A DNA stretch of 56,493 nucleotides, taken from NCBI GenBank assembly GCA_004017275.1, contig SAKE01000028.1, positions 1 through 56,493 on the forward strand, given 5' to 3'. A model generated the notes under the pieces. That model saw only the letters and a program-made list of their open reading frames with translations, did not search any database and was not told the origin of the DNA. Every line of letters begins with the position of its first letter. Position 1 is the first letter of the stretch. Positions 1 through 8,645 of this stretch are shown in pieces. The position numbers and the translations under genes are program-made. This DNA comes from Mesorhizobium sp. (lineage in GTDB: Bacteria; Pseudomonadota; Alphaproteobacteria; Rhizobiales; Rhizobiaceae).

Positions 1-142
1 AGAAACTACTTCGCAAACGCAGGATATGCTTCCGTCAAAACCTGAAGCGCTCTAGCAGGGGCTCGTCAAGCGCCGTATCTTCTTTGAACGCCTTGGTGCG
101 CCAGCTTGGCGTCAGGCCGGTGGAATGCATGCCAGGGTGCGG

Positions 143-1672
143 TCACCGCCTGGACCACGCCAGCCAGCGACTTGCTAGGTGCCTCCAGGATGAGGTGAAC
201 CTCGTCTGCCGATAGGCGTCACCGGCCTTCTTGATGCCTTGCGCCTGCGTCGGAAAGGGATGGATGACGTCGGCCAGCGCGTGCAATCCCATACCGCATT
301 TGATGGCCAGCGACACCGCATTGATCATCTCGCCGGCATGGCTGGCGACGACCGTGGCACCCAGGATGCGGTCGGACCCCTCCCTGACATGGATTTTGAC
401 GAAACCCTCTTCCTCGCCGTCCATCACCGCACGGGCGACATCGTGCATCAGCACCGTATAGGTCTTGACCGGGATGCCGCTCTGGCGCGCCTCCGCCGGA
501 TAGAGGCCGACATGGGCGATCTCCGGATCGGTATAGGTGCACCACGGAATGACCAGTTCGCTCAGTTTCCTGCGTCCCAGAAACAGGGCATTGCGTACGA
601 CCATGCGGGCTGTCGCCTCGGCGGTGTGGGTGAATTTGTAGGCGAGGCAGACATCGCCCGCCGCATAGATGCGCGGATTTGTGGTTCTCAGATAATCGTC
701 CACCTTGATGCCGTCGGCATCGTAGGCCACCCCGGCGTTTTCCAGGTCGAGACCGTCGACATTGGGCGATCGGCCGATGCCGGTGATGATCTCGTCGACG
801 GAAATCGTCGTCGTGGTGTCGTCATGTACCAGGTCTGCGAGCTTCTTCCCGCCTGCCGTCCGAACCGCCACCACCTCGGTGTTGAGGCAAACCTCGATCC
901 CCTCGCGCGCCAGCGCGTCCGAAAGGATCTGAGCGGCATCGCGTTCTTCGCCCGGCAGGAACATCGGCTCCCGCTGCGCCAGGATGACTTTCGCCCCCAG
1001 CAGGCAGAAGGCCTGCGCCGTCTCGCAACCGAGCGGCCCGCCGCCGATGACCAGAAGCCGTTTCGGGCAGGCTGTGAGATCGAACATGGTCTCGTTGCTG
1101 AGATAGCCGGCTTCGGCAAGCCCCGAGATCGTCGGCAGCCTCGGGCGCGCGCCTGTCGCGATCAGCGCCTTGCGGAATCGCAGTGTCTTGTCCGCCACCA
1201 CGACCGCATCCGGCCCCCCAAAACGCGCTTCGCCGAAATACAGGTCGATGCCTTCGGAAACCAGGTTATCGGCGGCATCGGCGCGGCTGATCCGCTGCCG
1301 GATCTGCCGCATCCGCGTCATGGCGCGCTCAAAAGCGACGTGAAGATGATCTGGCGTATCACCGCCGAGATTCTCGGCATCGCGCATATCTGCGTAAAGC
1401 CTGGCGGTGCGTATGATCGACTTCGATGGGATGCAACCGACGTTGATGCAGGTCCCGCCGATAAGGTTGCGCTCGATGAGCGCGACCTTTGCGCCGAGGC
1501 CGGCCGCTTCGTAGGCGGCGGTCAGCCCAGCCGGCCCGGCACCGATGACGACGAGGTTGTAGGGACCGTCCGGCTGCGGGTTCTTCCAGTGCGGCGGGTG
1601 GGCGCTCTTAACCAGCTCGGTGTCGTTGCGGTCGACAGGAAAGGCGGGAGCCCTGGTCCGATTACGAGACAT
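143..1672 (-). CDS. FAD-dependent pyridine nucleotide-disulfide oxidoreductase (mercuric reductase / dihydrolipoamide dehydrogenase-like)
   Basis: This 509-residue flavoprotein has an FAD-binding GAGPAG motif at about residues 44-49 and a redox-active disulfide motif GGTCINVGCIPSKS with Cys75 and Cys80. A second Rossmann fold follows (LLVIGGGPLGCE), and the C-terminal dimerisation domain ends in HPFPTQAQ. It should move electrons from NAD(P)H to a disulfide or similar acceptor. It lacks the N-terminal heavy-metal domain and the terminal Cys pair of true MerA, and no mer genes are nearby, so mercury reduction is not supported. The Glu that usually follows the catalytic His in dihydrolipoamide dehydrogenases is replaced by Gln. 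I chose the ATG at 1672, which overlaps the stop of the upstream glucoamylase-like gene by 11 bases. A longer frame opens at 1720 but would lie further inside that gene. Confidence 0.85.
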   Translation of the reverse strand: MSRNRTRAPAFPVDRNDTELVKSAHPPHWKNPQPDGPYNLVVIGAGPAGLTAAYEAAGLGAKVALIERNLIGGTCINVGCIPSKSIIRTARLYADMRDAENLGGDTPDHLHVAFERAMTRMRQIRQRISRADAADNLVSEGIDLYFGEARFGGPDAVVVADKTLRFRKALIATGARPRLPTISGLAEAGYLSNETMFDLTACPKRLLVIGGGPLGCETAQAFCLLGAKVILAQREPMFLPGEERDAAQILSDALAREGIEVCLNTEVVAVRTAGGKKLADLVHDDTTTTISVDEIITGIGRSPNVDGLDLENAGVAYDADGIKVDDYLRTTNPRIYAAGDVCLAYKFTHTAEATARMVVRNALFLGRRKLSELVIPWCTYTDPEIAHVGLYPAEARQSGIPVKTYTVLMHDVARAVMDGEEEGFVKIHVREGSDRILGATVVASHAGEMINAVSLAIKCGMGLHALADVIHPFPTQAQGIKKAGDAYRQTRFTSSWRHLASRWLAWSRR

Positions 1673-3041
1673 CGCGGCTACCTGACGTCGGGCTTGCCGG
1701 CTGAGACAGCCAGCCGCCATCGAACCCGGCCTTGCGCAGGCCGCGACGGATGTGCGGATTGGACCGCATCAGCTTCCAGATCAGGCGCGAACGATGGTTC
1801 TCGATCATCATCACCACGATGCCCTGATCCAGCCCGTAATGGCCTTCCGACACCCAGCCATGCCGGCCGAATTGTCGCCGGTTCGCCAAGGTCGGATTGA
1901 AGCCGCTCGGCAGCCGGAAATTGTCGATCACCCCGGGGTAGCGCTCCCCGAGATGACGCAACGCTGCCAGGCAGATTTCCGGCGCGAAAGGCAGCGACGC
2001 CGGATAGGACCATGGAGCGATCGTCCCGTCATCGGGTCCGAACGGAGCGCCACGTGCGGTATAGCCGGAAAACCGGCGACGCTGTCGCTCCACACTGGTG
2101 CGAAAGCCGCCCGGGCCGTCGCCTGCCGAAAGCCCCCAAAGGTTCTCGTCGTAGCCGTAGTAGCCATAGGGGTTGTGGCGCGCATAGTCGCGGTGAAGGT
2201 AGGTCGAGCGGCGGCTGTTTTCGAAATAATCGGAGTTCTTCTCGCGCATGAAGGCGTCGCGGATGCCGGCGAAATCGATCCAGGCATGCGAGAACTGGTG
2301 CATGAACAGCGGACCGCCATGGAGCACGTCGTAGCCGTAGATATTTTCCCACTGATAGGTCGCCGTCCAGCCCTCGTAGCTGTCGTCCGAGGTCGGGCTG
2401 TCGGGCGAGGCCATCGACAGCACGTAGAGGATCGTCGCTTCGTTGTAGCCCTCCCAGCCATAGTGCAGAAAGCCGCTCTTTGGCTTCCAGCCTTGCCGCA
2501 GGGTCGGGCTTGAACCTTGCGCCCATCGCCAGTCGACACGACGGTAGAGCGCCTCGGCCAGCTGCCGGATTTCGGCTTCTTCGTCATTGTCGTCGGCGAA
2601 ATAGGCGGCCGCCACCAGCATGCCTGCTATTAGCAATGCCGTATCGACCATCGAAAGTTCGCAGCGCCAGACACGTAGGCCGGTCCGCATATCGAGGAAA
2701 TGGTAGTAGAAACCCTTGTGGCCGGTGACCTGGTCCTCCTTGCCTTGCGGGCTGGTCGAGAAGAAACGCAGCGCGGCAAGCGTCAGCTTCACCGCTGCCT
2801 CGCGCGTCATCCAGCCGCGCTCGACGCCGATCGGATAGCAGGACAGGGCGAAACCGACCACGGCGATGCTGGCCGGCCAATTCGGCCGCGACGTATCGGC
2901 GACCAGTCCGTTTTCCGGGTTCACGTTCTCGACGAAATAGTCGAAGGCGGCGCGCTGATAGCGGTCCAGAAGCTCGTCGTCGGAGAGTGCGGCAGGGTCG
3001 GCTCTAAGCAAAAGAAGCACGCTCCCGCCTGACGGCTGCAT
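1662..3041 (-). CDS. Glucoamylase-like family protein (PF10091 / GH144-type)
   Basis: The 459-residue product looks like an (alpha/alpha)6-barrel glucoamylase-like protein. It is rich in aromatic and Gly motifs such as GFYYHFLDM, LHYGWEGYNEAT, LFMHQFSHAWIDF, NPYGYYGYDENLWG and the late GLDQGIVVMMIENH. This family includes beta-1,2-glucan hydrolases (GH144) and the C-terminal domain of cyclic beta-1,2-glucan synthases. Action on beta-1,2-glucan is therefore an inference and not shown. No signal peptide is evident. The start is uncertain: the ATG at 3041 has no well-spaced ribosome binding site, and a GTG about 20 bases downstream is an alternative. Its stop overlaps the start of the flavoprotein gene, so the two are likely co-transcribed. 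Confidence 0.8.
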   Translation of the reverse strand: MQPSGGSVLLLLRADPAALSDDELLDRYQRAAFDYFVENVNPENGLVADTSRPNWPASIAVVGFALSCYPIGVERGWMTREAAVKLTLAALRFFSTSPQGKEDQVTGHKGFYYHFLDMRTGLRVWRCELSMVDTALLIAGMLVAAAYFADDNDEEAEIRQLAEALYRRVDWRWAQGSSPTLRQGWKPKSGFLHYGWEGYNEATILYVLSMASPDSPTSDDSYEGWTATYQWENIYGYDVLHGGPLFMHQFSHAWIDFAGIRDAFMREKNSDYFENSRRSTYLHRDYARHNPYGYYGYDENLWGLSAGDGPGGFRTSVERQRRRFSGYTARGAPFGPDDGTIAPWSYPASLPFAPEICLAALRHLGERYPGVIDNFRLPSGFNPTLANRRQFGRHGWVSEGHYGLDQGIVVMMIENHRSRLIWKLMRSNPHIRRGLRKAGFDGGWLSQPASPTSGSRDVS

Positions 3042-3157
3042 CCCGTGTCATGGTTTCCCGCATAGCTTTGTCGCGACATCGCCGATTCGAAGTTTTGGAG
3101 TATACGCCCGGACGCCCCGTTCGTTGCACCGTCACGCGGAATTGAGATGCGTCTGCC

Positions 3158-3910
3158 TCAGTAGGTGGCGCGGCCGCCGGAAACGTCGAACACGGCGGCG
3201 GTCGTGAACGAACACTCCTCCGACGCGATCCAGCAGATCAGCGCCGCCACCTCGTCGACCTCGCCAAAGCGCGCCATCGGTATCTTGGACAGCATGAAGT
3301 CGATGTGCTCCTGGCTCATCTGCTTGAAGATCGCGGTGCGAACGGCGGCCGGCGTGACGCAATTCACCGTCACCTTGGTCTTGGCCAGTTCCTTGCCGAG
3401 CGACTTGGTCAGGCCGATCACTGCGGCCTTGGAGGTGCTATAGGCGGAAGCGTTGGGATTGCCTTCCTTGCCGGCGATCGAGGCGATGTTCACGATGCGG
3501 CCATAGTCGCGCTCGAGCATGTGCGGCACGAGCGCCTTGTTGCAGTAGAAGACGCCGTTGATGTTGATCTCGATGACCTTCCGCCAATCCTCGGCCGAAT
3601 AATTCCAGGTCGTCATGTTGGGGCCGGTGATCGCCGCACTGGTGACCAGAATATCGACACCGCCAAGCGCTTCGATGGTCGACTGTGTAGCCTGTTCCAC
3701 GCCGGCAGCATCGGCGACGTCGATGGCGACACCGTGGAGACCAGGAAGGGTGACCTTGGCCTGTTCGATCAGGGCAGGATCACGATCCCAGACCGAGACT
3801 CGTCCGCCCTCTTCGACAATTCTCTGAGCCACCGCCAACCCGATGCCCGATGCGCCGCCGGTGATGACCGCCACTCGATCGTTGAACCGTCCTGCAAAAT
3901 TCATCGACAT
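3158..3910 (-). CDS. Short-chain dehydrogenase/reductase (SDR, FabG-like)
   Basis: A 250-residue classical SDR. It has the cofactor motif TGGASGIG near residue 18, the structural NxNxNGV segment (EININGV), catalytic Ser in NIASIAG, and YSTSK supplying the catalytic Tyr and Lys. The C-terminus FDVSGGRATY is typical of the family. It reduces or oxidises an unknown hydroxy/keto substrate with NAD(P)(H). The start at 3910 is supported by a G-rich ribosome binding site about seven bases upstream; an upstream open frame reaching 4867 is not credible as protein. It is transcribed away from the polymerase gene at 4271, and the shared upstream region carries a PhaR-like box. Confidence 0.9.
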   Translation of the reverse strand: MSMNFAGRFNDRVAVITGGASGIGLAVAQRIVEEGGRVSVWDRDPALIEQAKVTLPGLHGVAIDVADAAGVEQATQSTIEALGGVDILVTSAAITGPNMTTWNYSAEDWRKVIEININGVFYCNKALVPHMLERDYGRIVNIASIAGKEGNPNASAYSTSKAAVIGLTKSLGKELAKTKVTVNCVTPAAVRTAIFKQMSQEHIDFMLSKIPMARFGEVDEVAALICWIASEECSFTTAAVFDVSGGRATY

Positions 3911-4270
3911 TCCGATTTCCCCCCGCGCACTCACCACACCATCGGCGGCGACTGTGCGGTCGCCACCAGGCAAGTTCAAGCCGGCATGCAAGGCCGATCG
4001 TCTGGACCAATCCCGTGCCGGATTACACGTGATTTCCCTCGAGTTCCCTGCCCAGCGCTTGCACCACCACCCTCGGCACCGTGCTTGGCGTCCAGTCTCT
4101 GCGTTCGCTTGGCTGTAAGACAAGGTGACCGGATTTGCCATTGAGCGCAGGGCGCGATAGGTTATATTGCACTGCACAATGGAGACGCCGTTTATTGCAC
4201 GCCCTTGTTTGCTTGTATGCCGTCCGGCCCATGGCCCGCCGGCTTCGGGTTGCGCCGACGGGACTCTGAG
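3911..4270. other. Divergent intergenic region between SDR and wzy genes
   Basis: This 360-base region separates the SDR gene (minus) from the polymerase gene (plus). It holds a PhaR-like box at 4168-4179 and a second partial TTGCAC half-site near 4194. No convincing gene was seen here. Confidence 0.5.
4168..4179 (+). promoter_or_regulatory. PhaR/AniA-like box upstream of wzy
   Basis: TGCACTGCACAA fits TGCRNYGCASMA completely and sits about 98 bases (centre) upstream of the polymerase start at 4271. It is flanked by ATT and T so that the 15-mer begins ATTG and ends CAAT. Confidence 0.5.
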
Positions 4271-5584
4271 ATGAAGATTCCAAAGTCCCTGCTGGTCGAT
4301 CCCGAAAAGAACTCGGTCTATGGCGCCTTTGCCGTAGCCGTCTCGATCTGGGCGTTTTCCTACTCCGTCATTTTCGGCCAGGTGCTGATCCTCGCCTACT
4401 ACGCGGTTTGGCTTCCGCTTGTCCTGGTCGATTACCGGCGGTTTCTGCGGCATCTGTCCAGCGCCTGGTTGCCGCTGCTGTTTGCGGCCTATGTCTGCTT
4501 CTCTGTCGTCTGGTCGCAGGCGCCCGGCGTCACGGCGAGAACGGCGGTCCAGTACTTTTCCCACATTGCCTGCGCCTACGTCGCAGCGCGCACTGTCAGC
4601 GTGCGCACGTTGACCATAGGGGCGTTGATCGGGATATTCCTCGTCCTCATCTATTCGCTGAAGGTCGGGAGCTATTCCGAGGACGTCCTCGACGGCACCG
4701 TCAATTTTGTCGGCGCCTTTGCCTCCAAGAACCAGATCGGCTTTGTCGGCTCGCTCGGCATCTATTTCTGCGTCGTCTTCCTTGCCTTTTACAGGCGCGG
4801 CCGGCTGAGCCTCATTCTGACGGTGCCCATCGTGCTGCTGTCGGCCTATGTGCTGGTCGTCTCGCATTCGGCGACCTCGATGGCCTCGATACCGGCGGTT
4901 CTGGCGCTGGTGGCGCTTCTTGCCATGAGCAAACTTTTGTCACGGCGCTATCGCCGCGTGATCTTCCTGATTGGCGCCGGCCTGCTGGTCGTGACGGCCT
5001 TCGTCGCTCTGAATCTCGGACTGATGGACTTCGTCCTCGGCTTCTTCGGTAAGGATTCGACGCTCACCGGGCGAACCTATCTGTGGGAGCAGGGCTGGAA
5101 CACCGTGCAGAAATCGCCGATCCTCGGCGTTGGCTATGCCGCCTATTGGGTGCAGGGCTTCGCCGAAGCCGAGCGGTTGTGGAACGAATTCTACATCACC
5201 ACCCGCACCGGATTCCACTTCCACAACACCTATATCGAAGCCCTCGTCGAGCTTGGCTTCGTCGGGGCGACGCTGGTCTCGTTGATCATGTTGCGCACGC
5301 TCTACGGCCACGTTGCGGCGGTGATCTTCCGGACATGGCAGGCGGATTCGGTGATCCTTGTCGGCGTAATGGTGCTGCTGCTGATCCGCTCTTTCGTCGA
5401 GGTCGAGATTCTCAATCCCTACATCATGGGTTCTTTCCTGCTGTATTTCAGCTTCTTCAAGCTGGCGCGGCTGCCGGTTACCCGCACGCGGCGGTCGCAG
5501 GCCCTGGCGCAGGCGGAGGCGACGAAAAGAGAGGCTGACTGGCCTCGGCATCCCGGTCGTCCGGCGGTCGCCGACCCGTCATGA
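4271..5584 (+). CDS. exoQ: O-antigen ligase/polymerase family protein (ExoQ/Wzy-type EPS polymerase)
   Basis: A 437-residue polytopic inner-membrane protein with roughly ten hydrophobic segments. It carries the Wzy_C-type motif FHFHNTYIEALVELGFVGA at about residues 313-331, in the large periplasmic loop before the last membrane segments. Such proteins join flipped lipid-linked repeat units at the periplasmic face. ExoQ of succinoglycan synthesis is the closest named match by context. The start at MKIPKSLL (4271) is favoured over an upstream ATG at 4205, whose extra residues look like non-coding translation. The gene converges with exoF and shares a terminator hairpin with it. A PhaR-like box lies upstream. 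Confidence 0.8.
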   Translation: MKIPKSLLVDPEKNSVYGAFAVAVSIWAFSYSVIFGQVLILAYYAVWLPLVLVDYRRFLRHLSSAWLPLLFAAYVCFSVVWSQAPGVTARTAVQYFSHIACAYVAARTVSVRTLTIGALIGIFLVLIYSLKVGSYSEDVLDGTVNFVGAFASKNQIGFVGSLGIYFCVVFLAFYRRGRLSLILTVPIVLLSAYVLVVSHSATSMASIPAVLALVALLAMSKLLSRRYRRVIFLIGAGLLVVTAFVALNLGLMDFVLGFFGKDSTLTGRTYLWEQGWNTVQKSPILGVGYAAYWVQGFAEAERLWNEFYITTRTGFHFHNTYIEALVELGFVGATLVSLIMLRTLYGHVAAVIFRTWQADSVILVGVMVLLLIRSFVEVEILNPYIMGSFLLYFSFFKLARLPVTRTRRSQALAQAEATKREADWPRHPGRPAVADPS

Positions 5585-5621
5585 GCGCATGATTCCGAAA
5601 GGGTAGCTGCTTTCGCAGGAT

Positions 5622-5658
5622 GCAAAAACGCCTCATCCCGATTTCATCGGAATGAGGC
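5622..5658 (-). terminator. Terminator hairpin between wzy and exoF
   Basis: GCCTCAT (5630-5636) pairs with ATGAGGC (5652-5658), and CCGAT pairs with ATCGG inside, around a three-base loop. On the minus strand the hairpin is followed by GTTTTTGC, a short U-run, so it best serves exoF. The convergent wzy gene may use the same stem. Confidence 0.65.
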
Positions 5659-5693
5659 TCTGGATCGAAACACCGGACCGTTGGAAGCCGGGT

Positions 5694-6959
5694 CTACTGG
5701 CTAGCCAGCGGCGCCAGCTTGACCTTGATCACGTCGCCGGGCAGCACCGGGGTTTCTTCCTTGGCGGCGATTTCGCTGGTTTTGCCGTCGACATTGCGCA
5801 CCAGTGAATAGAGCAGGGTAGGTTGCTGATCATTTGTTATAGCGGCCGTCGTTGCGGGATCGCTGGCCTGCGCTATCAGGCCTTTCTGCATATTCGCCTT
5901 CAGCGCGGCCTCGTTCAGGTCGGCTTCGGTCTGCTGCCGGTCGGTGGCGAGACTTGAACTTAAGGTGTTCTGGGCATCGATGGCGTCCTGCGTCGCTTTG
6001 CTGATCGCCTGCTTGGCGGTGAGGATGGCCGTTTCGTAGTCCAGGATCTTGCCCTGCAGGTCGGCGACGGTTTGCCGCGAATCCAACAGTCGGGCGTTGG
6101 CGATCAGGCCTTTTTGGGCCAGCGGGCCGATGCTGGTGAGCTGCTGTTGTGCCAGGTCGACCTGCTGCTGCTGGTTGGCGATCTTCTTTTGCAGCGATTC
6201 GATCTCGGACTGCAAAACCCCTTTCAGATCGTTGAGCGCTTCAAGCTTCAGCTTCAGCGCCTTTTGGTCGGACGTCAGGATCGTCATCTCATCTGCGACG
6301 ATGGCCGGCAGTCTCGGATCGCCCTCGACCTCCTTCGGCACGTCGAAACTCGTCTTGCCGGCCATATCCGCGTCGATGCGGGCACGCTTGACGATCAGCC
6401 GGATACGCAGGTCGTCAGAGATGTCGAAATTGCCTTTGGCGGTGACAAGGTCCTTGCCGAGCTGAGGGCCGTAATCAGCGTTTCGCCTGATGCCACCTGC
6501 GACGCTGATCGCCTTCAACACTGTCAAGTCGGGCACATACGGAAATTGGCCGGGGTTCTGGACTTCGCCCGAAATGTAGAATGGCCGGAACTGCGCCATC
6601 TCGACCGAGGCTTCCGGTCTGTCCGACAAAGCGAGCTTCTTCTGCAGCGCCTCGCCGATCGCCGTAGCGACTTCGGACGTGGTCTTGCCGGACGCCGGCA
6701 ATTCGCCGACGAACGGCACCGACAGCGTGCCGGACGGGCCGACAGTGTACTCGCCATTCACCGCCGACCAGTCACGAAATGTGCCTTCGACGGTCTGCCA
6801 TTCCGCGACGCGGATGGTGAGCTTGTCTTGCGATCCGAGGCGGTAGTCGCCGGCGGCTGCGATGTGGGGGATGACGAGCGACACGGCTAGGCATGTGGCC
6901 AGCAAACGCGCCCGCCGCAGGCGGCCGGAAACCGGGCCGCTGCGAAAGGCTTCGAACAT
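5694..6959 (-). CDS. exoF: Polysaccharide export outer-membrane/periplasmic protein ExoF
   Basis: A 421-residue export protein. From the start at 6959 the N-terminus has an RR-rich stretch and a hydrophobic segment ending HIAAAGDYRLG, which looks like a signal peptide. It is followed by the polysaccharide-export domain (GDYRLGSQDKLTIRVAEW) and an SLBB-like segment (YISGEVQNPGQFPYVPDLTVLKAISVAGG). A long Gln- and Lys-rich coiled coil leads to the C-terminus. The length equals the S. meliloti ExoF length as I recall it. An ATG at 7001 is an alternative start. It lies 94 bases downstream of exoY and is likely in the same operon. Confidence 0.88.
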   Translation of the reverse strand: MFEAFRSGPVSGRLRRARLLATCLAVSLVIPHIAAAGDYRLGSQDKLTIRVAEWQTVEGTFRDWSAVNGEYTVGPSGTLSVPFVGELPASGKTTSEVATAIGEALQKKLALSDRPEASVEMAQFRPFYISGEVQNPGQFPYVPDLTVLKAISVAGGIRRNADYGPQLGKDLVTAKGNFDISDDLRIRLIVKRARIDADMAGKTSFDVPKEVEGDPRLPAIVADEMTILTSDQKALKLKLEALNDLKGVLQSEIESLQKKIANQQQQVDLAQQQLTSIGPLAQKGLIANARLLDSRQTVADLQGKILDYETAILTAKQAISKATQDAIDAQNTLSSSLATDRQQTEADLNEAALKANMQKGLIAQASDPATTAAITNDQQPTLLYSLVRNVDGKTSEIAAKEETPVLPGDVIKVKLAPLASQ

Positions 6960-7053
6960 ATCTGTCTTCAATTGAACCTTCCGATCCGCTTTAGCCCCCA
7001 TCGCCCGATGAGCTTGCCGTCGAATGCTTGGCCCAATGTCTGGCCCCGGCCGG

Positions 7054-7731
7054 TCAGTAGGAGCCGCGCGACATCCAGACGGCCGGGACGGTCTTGATGA
7101 TGATGCGAACGTCCTCGAACAGCGACCAGTTCTCGACATAGTGGCGGTCGAAGGCGACGCGGCTGTCGTAGGACACGTCGTTGCGGCCGCTGACCTGCCA
7201 CAGGCCGGTCAGGCCCGGGCGGGATTTCAGGTAGTAGACGGCGGACGTGCCATAGATCTCCAGTTCGTCGCGCACGACTGGACGAGGGCCGACAAGGCTC
7301 ATGTCGCCCTGCAGGATGTTGATAATCTGCGGCAGCTCATCGAGGCTGAGTTTCCTCAGCACCGCTCCGACACGGGTGACGCGCGGATCGTTCTTCAGCT
7401 TGCGGGTTGCGATCCATTCGGCGTTGGCGTCCGGGTTGGTGGCGAGATAGGCAGCCAGCACCTTGTCGCCGTCCGGAACCATGGTGCGGAATTTCAGGCA
7501 AGGAAAAATCCGCCCGCCGCGCCCGATTCGCCTGTGACCGTAGAAAATCGATCCGCCGTCGGAAAACTTGACGAGCAGCGCTATCATGACAAACAGCGGG
7601 CTGAGGGCGATCAAGCCAATCAGTGAACCGGTGATATCGAAGCTGCGTTTGAGCAGGCCGCCGATCGGCGGCGGAAAATCGATGTCAGCCTGCGAAAAGC
7701 TCGCGGTGGCCGACTTGGCAGCGTCCCTCAT
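7054..7731 (-). CDS. exoY: Undecaprenyl-phosphate sugar-1-phosphate transferase ExoY
   Basis: A 225-residue initiating transferase that moves a sugar-1-phosphate (galactose in succinoglycan) from UDP-sugar to the lipid carrier at the inner membrane. The N-terminal hydrophobic segment (GSLIGLIALSPLFVMIALLV) is followed by the conserved family blocks KFRTM, LRKLSLDELPQIINILQGDMSLVGPRP and RPGLTGLWQVSGR. The start at MRDAAKS (7731) gives the usual ExoY length; an upstream frame to 7803 would run through the palindrome at 7784-7798. The divergent exoX-like gene at 8334 mirrors the exoX-exoY pairing known in rhizobia. Confidence 0.93.
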   Translation of the reverse strand: MRDAAKSATASFSQADIDFPPPIGGLLKRSFDITGSLIGLIALSPLFVMIALLVKFSDGGSIFYGHRRIGRGGRIFPCLKFRTMVPDGDKVLAAYLATNPDANAEWIATRKLKNDPRVTRVGAVLRKLSLDELPQIINILQGDMSLVGPRPVVRDELEIYGTSAVYYLKSRPGLTGLWQVSGRNDVSYDSRVAFDRHYVENWSLFEDVRIIIKTVPAVWMSRGSY

Positions 7732-7783
7732 GCCGTAAACTCCATGCGTTGAACGAATGGTTCGCCGCACGATACCAAAAAAA

Positions 7784-7798
7784 TGTTGCAGCGCAACA
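7784..7798 (-). promoter_or_regulatory. Perfect inverted repeat upstream of exoY (PhaR-like box, one mismatch)
   Basis: TGTTGC-AGC-GCAACA is a perfect palindrome centred 60 bases upstream of the exoY start. On the minus strand it contains TGCGCTGCAACA, one mismatch from TGCRNYGCASMA. The same spacing is seen upstream of the lasso precursor. Confidence 0.5.
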
Positions 7799-7803
7799 CA
7801 CAA

Positions 7804-8190
7804 TTTCCTACCCCGTTGAAATAGTCACGTCATGAATTGACTAAATAATAAGCTAGACATGCACAAATTTCGGTATGTTTAGCACATTTGTGACAATAAA
7901 CGGGCAGCGTCGAAAAAATAAGGACCTTTTTGGGGCGGTTTTTAGGCAAGCCTACCTATCTGCCGGGATACGGCTCATGTTAGTGCTTTAGAGCGCCATG
8001 ATACTTGGGAAAATCCATATAAAATACTACTTAATATTGCCCATTCTACTGAAAAGCGCGAATGACCGGAGATCGGCTTGAATCCGGTAGCGTGCATTGC
8101 ACCATGGCAGAGTCGATCGCAAACGCTCAATCAAAAATATCCGCAGTTGCCCTTGCCGCCTACTGCTCGCCTTAATAGAATTGCAAATTA
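7804..8190. other. AT-rich exoX-exoY regulatory intergenic region
   Basis: The part nearest exoY (about 7800-7930) is unusually AT-rich for this window, with runs such as TGACTAAATAATAAG and several T-A steps. It would suit a Ros/MucR-type regulator, which controls exoX-exoY in S. meliloti; that assignment is inference. No gene was seen. Confidence 0.4.
8093..8104 (+). promoter_or_regulatory. PhaR/AniA-like box upstream of the exoX leader
   Basis: TGCATTGCACCA fits TGCRNYGCASMA. It lies about 90 bases before the tandem hairpins and 230 bases before the exoX ATG, so a transcript starting just downstream would contain the whole structured leader. Confidence 0.45.
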
Positions 8191-8313
8191 TACCTGTCAG
8201 AGTGGCGACAGGTAGAAAAGGCCGGAAGCAACCGGCCGAAAGTGGGCGACCTTAACAAGCCCACATGACAAGGGACGGCGCTCGGGTGGGGCAATCGTTA
8301 TAAATACCCGAGC
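8191..8313 (+). ncRNA. Structured leader or small RNA: four tandem hairpins upstream of exoX
   Basis: Four perfect stems follow each other with short linkers: TACCTGTC/GACAGGTA (8191-8214), GGCCGG/CCGGCC with an AAGCAA loop (8220-8237), GTGGGC/GCCCAC (8242-8264) and GCTCGGGT/ACCCGAGC with an 18-base loop (8280-8313). The last stem ends about 20 bases before the exoX ATG. It could be a 5' UTR regulatory element or an independent small RNA. I do not recognise it as a known riboswitch or ribozyme. Confidence 0.5.
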
Positions 8314-8333
8314 CGGTTTATGGGCTGTTGGGT

Positions 8334-8603
8334 ATGGCACTTCCAAAATTCATCCTCGGGATGATTTTCGCTCTGGCGATCGTCGTCGGCTGGTCCTGGC
8401 TGGGCGGCGCGTCGATCGGCACAATACTGCTGCGCGTCATCATCTGCGCCGTGGTCATTCAGGCCGGCTATTTCGTGCTCGTCTATGCCATGATCGCCAC
8501 GAGCCCGCCGACGCCGGCCGACATGGCTCGTGACGCCGAGCGAAAACTGAACGCGCCCGAGGTCGAAGGCGAGAAGCTGGGCGCGAGGCGCAGCCTGCAT
8601 TAA
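8334..8603 (+). CDS. exoX: ExoX/SyrA-like exopolysaccharide production repressor, small membrane protein
   Basis: The 89-residue product has two strongly hydrophobic segments, at about residues 6-25 (LILGMIFALAIVVGW-like) and 30-52, and then a charged soluble tail. Size, topology and position divergent from exoY match the ExoX/SyrA family. ExoX lowers EPS output post-translationally, apparently by balancing ExoY. The ATG at 8334 is used here; an in-frame TTG lies six bases upstream. The ribosome binding site is weak, and a structured leader precedes the gene, so translation may be regulated. The family call rests on recalled sequence pattern plus gene order. Confidence 0.75.
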   Translation: MALPKFILGMIFALAIVVGWSWLGGASIGTILLRVIICAVVIQAGYFVLVYAMIATSPPTPADMARDAERKLNAPEVEGEKLGARRSLH

Positions 8604-8645
8604 TGCATGTCGCTCAAAAGTGGCCCCGGTTTTGAGACAACGACA
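8604..8645. repeat. Rhizobial palindromic intergenic repeat (AAAAGTG...CGGTTTT type)
   Basis: CATGTCG pairs with CGACATG and inner CTCAAAA pairs with TTTTGAG. The core AAAAGTGGCCCCGGTTTT is shared with the repeats at 31741, 42057 and 51531. Confidence 0.75.

Noticed and set aside
143..1672. Mercury resistance (merA)
   Set aside because: The redox Cys pair is present, but the terminal Cys pair and metal-binding domain are absent and there are no mer neighbours.
239..1900. Long plus-strand open frame (553 codons) opposite the flavoprotein gene
   Set aside because: Its translation lacks any domain and is the antisense of a clearly coding GC-rich gene.
3911..4867. N-terminal extension of the SDR frame
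   Set aside because: The residues are low-complexity and polar, run into the wzy gene, and the classical SDR N-terminus with a ribosome binding site begins at 3910.
8191..8313. Known riboswitch or self-cleaving ribozyme
   Set aside because: I looked for hammerhead (CTGATGA, GAAA), twister, c-di-GMP and other common cores and found no convincing match.
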